DNA from: JAIEPT01 sp038217425
GTDB taxonomy: Bacteria; Planctomycetota; Planctomycetia; Gemmatales; Gemmataceae
Direction: 5' to 3'
DNA length: 13,018 bases
Assembly: GCA_038217425.1 (NCBI GenBank)
Contig: JBBQPM010000197.1
Span: 1 to 13,018, forward strand
This document shows, piece after piece, positions 12,866 through 13,018 of this stretch. The first letter of the stretch is position 1, and each line of letters opens with the position of its first letter. Below the pieces are notes generated by a model. It saw nothing but the letters and a program-made list of their open reading frames with translations, was not told where the DNA came from and did no database searches. A program made the translations under genes and the position numbers.

Positions 12866-13018
12866 TAAGGGGACGGACACGAATGGCATCAAGTTAAGCC
12901 GCAACATTCTGCTGGGATAGCTGCTTACGAAGTTCGGCTCGAGGTTTGTTCATCAGTGCGTACTCCTTCATTCTCCGCTTTAGCACTCTTGGCTCCACGC
13001 GGTAAGGACGGGGCTTGT
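12866..13018 (-). mobile_element. 3' end of an IS4-like element, continues beyond the window
   Basis: The terminal repeat 12866-12900 (plus strand 'aggggacggacacgaatggc', then 'atcaagttaagcc') shares 20 identical inner bases and a similar outer tip with 6038-6072. The transposase stop lies inside this repeat, a compact IS arrangement. The element extends rightward out of the window. Confidence 0.65.
12894..13018 (-). CDS. C-terminus of an IS4-like transposase (partial)
   Basis: The minus strand reads 'PRPYRVEPRVLKRRMKEYAL', then 'MNKPRAELRKQLSQQNVAA' and TAA at 12896-12894. The 'EPRxxKRRxKxYxLxxKPR' tail is typical of IS4-family DDE transposases, where these basic residues follow the last helix of the catalytic domain. 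The 5' part, with the DDE triad, lies beyond the window, so it cannot be said whether the copy is active. The frame is intact over the 41 codons seen, unlike the frameshifted relative at 5720-5930. Confidence 0.6.
   Translation of the reverse strand, partial: KPRPYRVEPRVLKRRMKEYALMNKPRAELRKQLSQQNVAA

Overview
The window looks like chromosomal accessory DNA from a planctomycete, most likely of the Gemmata group. This rests on family content and is an inference, not a database result. The telling features are a Ser/Thr kinase fused to a PilZ domain, a long kinase with a zinc-ribbon N-terminus and a C-terminal 'LKGMPLTSLxL' leucine-rich repeat array, a twin-arginine DUF1501 protein, and TadE/TadG-type pseudopilins. 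Gene density is moderate and several stretches hold decayed insertion sequences or palindromic repeats.

Layout. 1-2425: a segment bracketed by two inverted copies of a 125-bp palindrome-rich repeat (1-125 and 2301-2425). It holds a stub of an IS5-like transposase (198-254), a DUF1810 gene (293-739), two doubtful small ORFs (751-894 minus, 945-1073 plus) and a kinase-PilZ gene (1128-2300). 2574-4133: an antibiotic-biosynthesis-monooxygenase-like membrane protein and a TauE/SafE-type permease. A 25-bp-stem palindrome (4143-4204) separates the permease from the convergent DUF1501 gene (5543-4215, minus). 5700-6072: the 5' end of a decayed IS4-like element on the minus strand. 6239-8362: three minus-strand genes in tight order, two TadE-like and one TadG-like. 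8363-9692: no confident protein gene, but a clear class I cyclic-di-GMP (GEMM-I) riboswitch aptamer on the minus strand (9251-9156), two strong hairpins after it, an imperfect direct repeat before it and a plausible promoter. 9693-12809: a very large kinase-TPR-LRR gene on the plus strand, cut by one in-frame TAG at 11835. 12866-13018: the 3' end of another IS4-like element on the minus strand.

How it may work together. The strongest biological story is c-di-GMP control of surface appendages. The riboswitch faces the tadE/tadE/tadG cluster in the same orientation, about 0.8 kb upstream of its first gene. A separate protein in the window joins a kinase to PilZ, the commonest c-di-GMP-binding domain. 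The two kinases are probably independent signalling genes. The repeats, the IS stubs and the nonsense codon suggest a region subject to rearrangement and decay.
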